Both the position numbers and the translations under genes were made by a program. From the NCBI RefSeq assembly GCF_021789175.1, contig NZ_CP084560.1:3472001-3536000 (forward strand): 64,000 nt of DNA. The letters run 5' to 3'. The first letter of the stretch is position 1. Each line of letters opens with the position of its first letter. The notes under the pieces are model-generated. The model was not told the DNA's origin and made no database searches. It worked only from the letters and a program-made list of their open reading frames with translations. The stretch comes from Arthrobacter sp. FW306-2-2C-D06B (GTDB taxonomy: Bacteria > Actinomycetota > Actinomycetes > Actinomycetales > Micrococcaceae). Below are positions 59,575 to 64,000 of the stretch, piece by piece.

Positions 59575-60774
59575 ATGCCTGAAATCGCGACTGCCACGCC
59601 GCAGATGCTCCGGCGGTTCAACGCGGCCACCGTGCTCGGAGCCATCCGTTCCTCCAACGCCGTGACGGTTTCTGAACTGATGGACGCCACCGGACTCACG
59701 CGCGCCACCACCATTTCCGTGTGCGAAGACCTCATGGCCCGGGGCTGGATCCGCGAGCTGGAAAAAGATTCCGATGCCTACCAGAAAGGCCGGCCCGCAC
59801 GGCGCTTCGAGCTCGACGAAAGTGCAGGCTGCGTCCTGGGAATCGACGTCGGCGTCCTCAAGACCACCGTTGTGGCGGCCGATCTACGCGGCAAGACCAC
59901 GGGACGGGCCAGCAAGCCATTCCGCGCCAGGGAGATCGAAGCCGGGGAACGGATCCGTGTCATCAGCCAAACCGCGCTGCTCGCCCTCGAGGCTGCCGCA
60001 GTGGCACCGGACAAGGTCCTTGCGGTGACGGTGGGGCTCGCAGCCCCGGTTGGCCGCGACGGGAACATCCTCGTCAGCCAGCCGTTCTGGAGCCTGTTCG
60101 ACGTCGGGCTGAAGAAGGCCCTGCACGATCTGCACGGATGGGCGGTAATGCTGGAGAACGATGCCAACTTGGCGGCATTGGGCGAATGTTGGCGCGGCGC
60201 CGGCAGCGGCGTGCAGGACCTGGCAGTGCTCCTTGCCGGGGAGCGTTTCGGTGCGGGCCTGGTGGAATCCGGCCGTTTGCTTCATGGCAGCCGCGGCGGC
60301 GCTGGCGAGATGGCCTACCTGGACATGGTGGACGGAGTCGGATCGGCGGACGGCCTCGCCGCGCTCGCCAGATTGTGGGCGGCGGAAGCCTTGGCGGGAA
60401 ACGCGGAAACGACGCTGCGCACCGCGGCCGAGCCGGGCCACGAGGTCACGGCACAGCACGTCTTCGCCGCCGCTGCCCAGGGTGACAAGGTTGCGCTGGG
60501 CATCCTGGACCGGCTTGCGGACCGGCTTGCCCGGGTGGTCTCCACGGTAGCCATTTTGCTCAACCCGGAGCTCGTGGTGATCGGCGGCGCGGTGGCGGAT
60601 TCGGCGTCGGTCCTCCTCGAACCTGCCACACGGAAGCTGGCCAGTTACACCGCCACTCCCCCGCGGCTGGCAGCCTCCCCCTTGGGCGATGCGATTGTGG
60701 GCATCGGTGCGGTGCGCCACGCACTGGACCACGTGGAGAAGAACTCTTTGGATCTGGTGTTGCGGCGGGCCTAG
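59575..60774 (+). CDS. ROK-family transcriptional regulator
   Basis: A 399-residue repressor. The N-terminal winged helix covers about residues 10-65 (NAVTVSELMDATGLTRATTISVCEDL). The sugar-kinase-like domain starts CVLGIDVGVLKTTVVAADLRG. The LENDANLAALGECWRG and HGSRGGAGEMAYL blocks are those of ROK proteins. The zinc-binding CxCGxxGC motif found in most ROK regulators and kinases is missing: no cysteine pair follows the GEMAYL block. AGGAGG precedes ATG 59575. It probably represses the divergent alpha-glucosidase in response to a sugar. Confidence 0.87.
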   Translation: MPEIATATPQMLRRFNAATVLGAIRSSNAVTVSELMDATGLTRATTISVCEDLMARGWIRELEKDSDAYQKGRPARRFELDESAGCVLGIDVGVLKTTVVAADLRGKTTGRASKPFRAREIEAGERIRVISQTALLALEAAAVAPDKVLAVTVGLAAPVGRDGNILVSQPFWSLFDVGLKKALHDLHGWAVMLENDANLAALGECWRGAGSGVQDLAVLLAGERFGAGLVESGRLLHGSRGGAGEMAYLDMVDGVGSADGLAALARLWAAEALAGNAETTLRTAAEPGHEVTAQHVFAAAAQGDKVALGILDRLADRLARVVSTVAILLNPELVVIGGAVADSASVLLEPATRKLASYTATPPRLAASPLGDAIVGIGAVRHALDHVEKNSLDLVLRRA

Positions 60775-60820
60775 GGCCTTCGGAGCCGGCCGTTTCCCGT
60801 CGGCGCGGTCGGCGCGGCCG

Positions 60821-62392
60821 CTAGTCCGGCATCGCCATGGTGCGGAGGTCGAGCTGGCGCAGCACCCGGTCCGCCACCTCGGGATCCATCCCCGGTTCGC
60901 TCCGCGCCGCGACCACTTCCTGGCGCGCGGCGTCGAGGGCTATGGTCTGGACCGCGATCGCCAGTTCCCTGCCGCGTTGGCGCTTTTCAGCGTCCGACTC
61001 ATTCTTCAATGTCCCGTCGAGCAGCTCGGCATGCAGGCGGGTCATCTTTTCCTTGACGAGGGCTACCTTGTCCGCCGGCAGCTCCTTCATCAGATCGTGT
61101 TCCTTGAGCGCGGAGATGGCGGCAGTCTGGGCGCGCTTGGCCAAGAGCCTAGCGGCATCTTTTTCGTGCGAACCGTCTTCGGATGCCTTGAGCACGCGCA
61201 TGAGCCACGGAAGGGTCAGTCCCGGCAGCACCAGGGTGGCCAACAGTACCGCACAGGCGATGACCAGGATCTCGTGCCGGGCAGGGAAGTCGCTGCCGTC
61301 GGCAATAGTCAGCGGAAGGGCCAAGGCGAGTGCCAGCGTTGCGAGTCCCCGCATGCCGCACCAAGTCAGGATGAGGACCTCCTTGGGGGACGTTGGCTGC
61401 AGCAGGTTCTTCCGCTTGCGGGCCGAGATTGCCAAGAGCCCGAGCCAGGCGAACCGGACAACGAACACGAGAGCGCAGACCGCCACGGCCGGACCGATCA
61501 TGCCGTAAATGGCCGTGCCTTCGTCCCGGATTACATGCCGGATCTCCAATCCCACAAGTCCGAACGCCAGGCCCGTAGCAAGGAGTTCCACCACATCCCA
61601 GAAGGCGGTGCGGGTCACGCGCTCGGCCGCGTCCTGCGACCGCGCGTGCCGCTGTGTCTCGAGGGCCGTGACGACGACGGCGATCACCCCCGAAGCGTGC
61701 AGCTCTTCAGCCAGGATGTATGCAGCGAAGGGAGTCACCAGGGTCACGGCACTTCGGGCCACCATGGAGGTGACCAGCTTGGTGATGAGCCTCGTCAACC
61801 AGCCCATCGCAATGCCGACAATCACGGCAAGGGCGGCACCGATGATGAATTGGAGCACGACGCCGGCCCCCACCTTGGTGCCTGAAACCGTCGCTGCCAC
61901 CGCGGCCTGGAAGATCACGATCGCGGCCGCGTCGTTGAACAGGCCTTCGCTCTGCAGCACGGTGATGAGCCTGCGCGGCATGTGGACGCGACCGGCAACG
62001 GATTCAACCGCGACGGGGTCCGGCGGAGCCACCATGGCGCCCAGTGCGATCGCCGCAGGAATGCCGATCCCTGGAATCATGAGCCACGCGGCTCCGGCAA
62101 CGACCGCCGTCGAAACGACCACGAGTGCCACCGCCATGAGCAGAAGCGTCCGCCAACGGACCCGGAAGACCGCCCAGGAACTTTTCTGGGCGGTCGCGAA
62201 GAGCAGCGGAGGGAGGAAGATCGGGAGGATCAGTTCAGGCGCAAGCTCAAAGTCCGGGAAGCCCGGGATGAAGGTCATCGCCGCAGCCAGCAACAGCATC
62301 AGCACCGGGTACGGGAGCCGCAAGCGGTCCCCCAAGCCCACGGCCACAACCGTTGCGAGGAGCAATCCAACAATGAGTGCCAACTGGTCCAT
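60821..62392 (-). CDS. Na+/H+ antiporter (CPA1 family)
   Basis: A 523-residue monovalent cation:proton antiporter with about 12 helices. Family blocks are FLPPLLFATAQKSSW, MVAPPDPVAVESVAGRV, and the ion-binding ND pair in SEGLFNDAAAIVIFQ (about residues 147-161). The GMRGLATLALALALP loop is CPA1-like. The C-terminal 130 residues are a cytoplasmic, charged helical tail (AEKRQRGRELAIAVQ). It sits alone on the minus strand. K+ or Na+ preference is not determined. Confidence 0.9.
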   Translation of the reverse strand: MDQLALIVGLLLATVVAVGLGDRLRLPYPVLMLLLAAAMTFIPGFPDFELAPELILPIFLPPLLFATAQKSSWAVFRVRWRTLLLMAVALVVVSTAVVAGAAWLMIPGIGIPAAIALGAMVAPPDPVAVESVAGRVHMPRRLITVLQSEGLFNDAAAIVIFQAAVAATVSGTKVGAGVVLQFIIGAALAVIVGIAMGWLTRLITKLVTSMVARSAVTLVTPFAAYILAEELHASGVIAVVVTALETQRHARSQDAAERVTRTAFWDVVELLATGLAFGLVGLEIRHVIRDEGTAIYGMIGPAVAVCALVFVVRFAWLGLLAISARKRKNLLQPTSPKEVLILTWCGMRGLATLALALALPLTIADGSDFPARHEILVIACAVLLATLVLPGLTLPWLMRVLKASEDGSHEKDAARLLAKRAQTAAISALKEHDLMKELPADKVALVKEKMTRLHAELLDGTLKNESDAEKRQRGRELAIAVQTIALDAARQEVVAARSEPGMDPEVADRVLRQLDLRTMAMPD

Positions 62393-62521
62393 GTTCCCGA
62401 TTTCCCCATACTCCCGATATCCAGTAGCGGCAGCGTCCCGGGCATTGCCTCGGGACTAGCCCTACAAACATATCCCGCCGACGTGCGGTCCCGGCCCGGC
62501 TACCGGACCGGCAGCGTGTGG

Positions 62522-63178
62522 CTAGGACGCGGTGAGGGCCTCCACCACAGGCACCGAGCCGTCCCTGAACTCGATGGTGCGGTGGACAGTCTCGGGCAGT
62601 TCGAGGACGGCGGCAGCCACTAGGGCAACATTGGCCCGCGAAGTTTCGGTCCCGGTGCCCGGGTCCGCGGGGCTTACCTCAATGAGCGCAGACCCAGGAT
62701 TGCTGGTCAGTGCGCCCGGGCCAAGGATCGTCCAGTCGAGGTCAGTCGCACGCAGGTACTCGTCCGCCGCGGCCTTGGCATCCGCGTAGGCGAAGAAGCT
62801 GTTGTCCTCGGGAACGCCATGGCCGGGTCCTGCGCCAAAGTAGGACACCATCACATAGCGGGCCACGCCCGTTTGCGCCGCGGCATCCATCGAGCGGATG
62901 GCGGCGTCCCTGTCCACTGCATACGTACGTTGCGGATTGCCTCCGCCTGCCCCGGCGGACCACACCACCGCGTCGTGGCCGTCAAGTGCAGAGGCGATCT
63001 CCGCCGTCGTCGAATTCTCGACGTCGAGTACTACCGGGGCGGCACCCGTCACTTCGACGTCGGGGGCGTGTTCCGGATTGCGGATGAAGGAAGTGACCGC
63101 GTGACCTTCGTTGCTCAGGATGCGGGACAGTTGCAAGGCCACCTTGCCGTGGCCGCCGATGATTGCGATTCGACTCAT
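62522..63178 (-). CDS. NAD(P)-binding atypical SDR (NmrA/YwnB-like)
   Basis: A 218-residue Rossmann protein. The dinucleotide loop is IAIIGGHGKVALQLSRIL (residues 4-21). SVDWTI-like LDWTILGPGALTSNPG is the conserved C-terminal block of atypical SDRs. The catalytic Tyr-x3-Lys of classical SDRs is replaced by FFAYADAKAAADEYL, so a YxxxK is present in a shifted form. Likely binds NADP(H) as a sugar-epimerase-like or regulatory protein. Monocistronic. Confidence 0.82.
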   Translation of the reverse strand: MSRIAIIGGHGKVALQLSRILSNEGHAVTSFIRNPEHAPDVEVTGAAPVVLDVENSTTAEIASALDGHDAVVWSAGAGGGNPQRTYAVDRDAAIRSMDAAAQTGVARYVMVSYFGAGPGHGVPEDNSFFAYADAKAAADEYLRATDLDWTILGPGALTSNPGSALIEVSPADPGTGTETSRANVALVAAAVLELPETVHRTIEFRDGSVPVVEALTAS

Positions 63179-63732
63179 GGACCCATTCTGTCCCAGCGGT
63201 CAAGTGCATGGTCAAGCCCTTCCCAACACGGTGGATAAATTCCCGGAAAATAGTGTCTCCGCGTTTGCGGTGCGCATTGCCGAATTCGTCAATTCTCCGG
63301 ATAAATATGACTTCTAATTACTAAGCAGACTTAGTTTAGTAATAATCACACCACCCCGCCCCGGGGCTGGCAGTCCGGACTCCTGCAAGCACCCGCCACC
63401 TGCCGAAGAAGCCTTGCGAGTGTTTGACCGGCAGTTCGGAATAAAAGCGAGTGGCACCCACTCGTGTAGGGCGAATTCTCCATTCCTACACTCAAATTAC
63501 CTGCAGCAGGAAAAAGGAAATATCTCTTTCATAAATCTCACTGATGGATTTATCAAAACGGGTTCATACATCCCTTTGATGGATTTATCACAGCAGATGG
63601 ATCGAGGGATTCCTCAGTGCTGCGCATTTAAGCAAAAGGGTCTCAACAAAGCGCCATCCCCTGCGCCTGCGTATCACTTCCCGGGCCAGCCAACCGACCG
63701 GCCCCAGAAACCATGAATTACGGGGATCCGAC
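63179..63732. promoter_or_regulatory. AT-rich leader/regulatory region upstream of the right-edge gene (554 bases)
   Basis: The composition drops markedly in A/T-rich patches compared with the rest of the window. It contains the palindrome ACTAAGCAGACTTAGT (63320-63335), framed by TTACTAA and TTAGTAA (63318-63342), two GGATAAAT words, and two direct copies of TGATGGATTTATCA (63542-63555 and 63577-63590, 35 bases apart). A frame of 100 codons at 63414-63716 has no ribosome-binding site and is not called. The features suggest operator sites or a long structured 5' leader for the next gene. Confidence 0.5.
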
Positions 63733-64000
63733 ATGTATCAGCAGGAGTACGGACACAGCGGGATCAGCGGAGGCAACGTCCTCGCCCTGATATCCAAGGG
63801 GGTGAGAACACTCACCAGGTACAAGGCATCAATAGCCACCTGGGCAATCGTGGCAGCGGTGGCGATTGCAGCCGTGACGATGCAGAACTACGCACAGGTA
63901 CTTGCGCCGGCAGGGACGAGCGCCGCAGTCGCCCCGCATGTCGGTTCGGGCGCCGGGATTGTCGCGCCTTCGCCGGCCGCTGCCAGTCCGACGCCGGCTG
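63733..64000 (+). CDS. Membrane-anchored or exported protein, N-terminal part (runs off the right edge)
   Basis: ATG 63733 follows GGGGAT and stays open for 89 codons to the window end. The product begins MYQQEYGHSGISGGNVLAL, has a hydrophobic segment ATWAIVAAVAIAAVTMQ (about residues 39-55), and then an Ala/Pro/Ser-rich low-complexity region (GIVAPSPAAASPTPA). The layout (basic RYK before the hydrophobic helix, Ala-rich region after it) suits a signal anchor of a secreted cell-wall protein. No domain is visible, so the function is unknown. Confidence 0.65.
   Translation, partial: MYQQEYGHSGISGGNVLALISKGVRTLTRYKASIATWAIVAAVAIAAVTMQNYAQVLAPAGTSAAVAPHVGSGAGIVAPSPAAASPTPA

Noticed and set aside
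63414..63716. 100-codon plus-strand frame in the AT-rich region
   Set aside because: No Shine-Dalgarno, no recognisable sequence features, and it contains the direct repeats that look regulatory.

Overview
The window is GC-rich chromosomal DNA from an actinobacterium. A mycothiol synthase (MshD), an orphan GlnR regulator, an actinobacterial rpoBC/str cluster, NusG with a long acidic N-terminal extension and a MutT1-type Nudix/phosphatase fusion beside ppk all point that way. The RpoB N-terminus and overall gene content look like Micrococcaceae (Arthrobacter, Paenarthrobacter or Pseudarthrobacter). That genus-level placement is inference from remembered sequences. No phage, transposase, integrase or CRISPR array was found.

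Region 1 (1-21.7 kb) is the transcription/translation core, almost entirely on the minus strand. In transcription order it reads tRNA-Trp, secE, nusG, rplK, rplA, two tandem GNAT acetyltransferases, rplJ, rplL, then rpoB, rpoC, rpsL, rpsG, fusA, tuf. A plus-strand acetyl-CoA acetyltransferase and a YbaK-like deacylase sit between rplL and rpoB. The left edge holds the start of a small membrane-anchored protein.

Region 2 (21.9-29.6 kb) holds an aminotransferase, then an envelope-stress-type module: a PspC-domain histidine kinase and NarL-type regulator, divergent from a PspC/LiaF-like membrane protein, a two-helix protein and a stand-alone PspC protein. This architecture resembles the EsrISR three-component system of Corynebacterium. 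pfkA and a GNAT enzyme follow.

Region 3 (29.6-36 kb, minus strand) has a PadR-MFS drug-efflux pair with a clear operator. Upstream of it is a likely operon of a multi-helix membrane protein, a 37-residue membrane peptide, nitrobindin, an FMN reductase, YgfZ and an ankyrin protein. Region 4 (36-45 kb, plus strand) carries glnR, mshD, ppk, mutT1, thyA, folA, a small membrane protein and an E. coli-type asd.

Region 5 (44-57.7 kb) carries an AlkZ-like protein, a hadA/hadB-like/MFS/murB operon, an aromatic-type FAD monooxygenase, a CitE-like lyase, an ABC importer with a TauD-family dioxygenase, and an aldo/keto reductase. Region 6 (57.7-64 kb) has a GH13 alpha-glucosidase divergent from a ROK repressor with a palindromic operator between them, a Na+/H+ antiporter, an NAD(P)-binding protein, and an AT-rich leader before a truncated membrane protein.

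The most unusual signal is intergenic. One family of about 64-bp palindromes (arms containing GACTCGCAGTTGTTGTCG, asymmetric loop TTGAGGGC) occurs five times between 42.9 and 57.8 kb, in both orientations. A second family consists of arrays of a GTGAGCGRGCGT motif with 32-33 bp period and both orientations, at 23.2 kb and 51.2 kb. A 26-bp perfect palindrome at 15.0 kb may be related to the second family. Five of the seven convergent gene junctions carry such elements.
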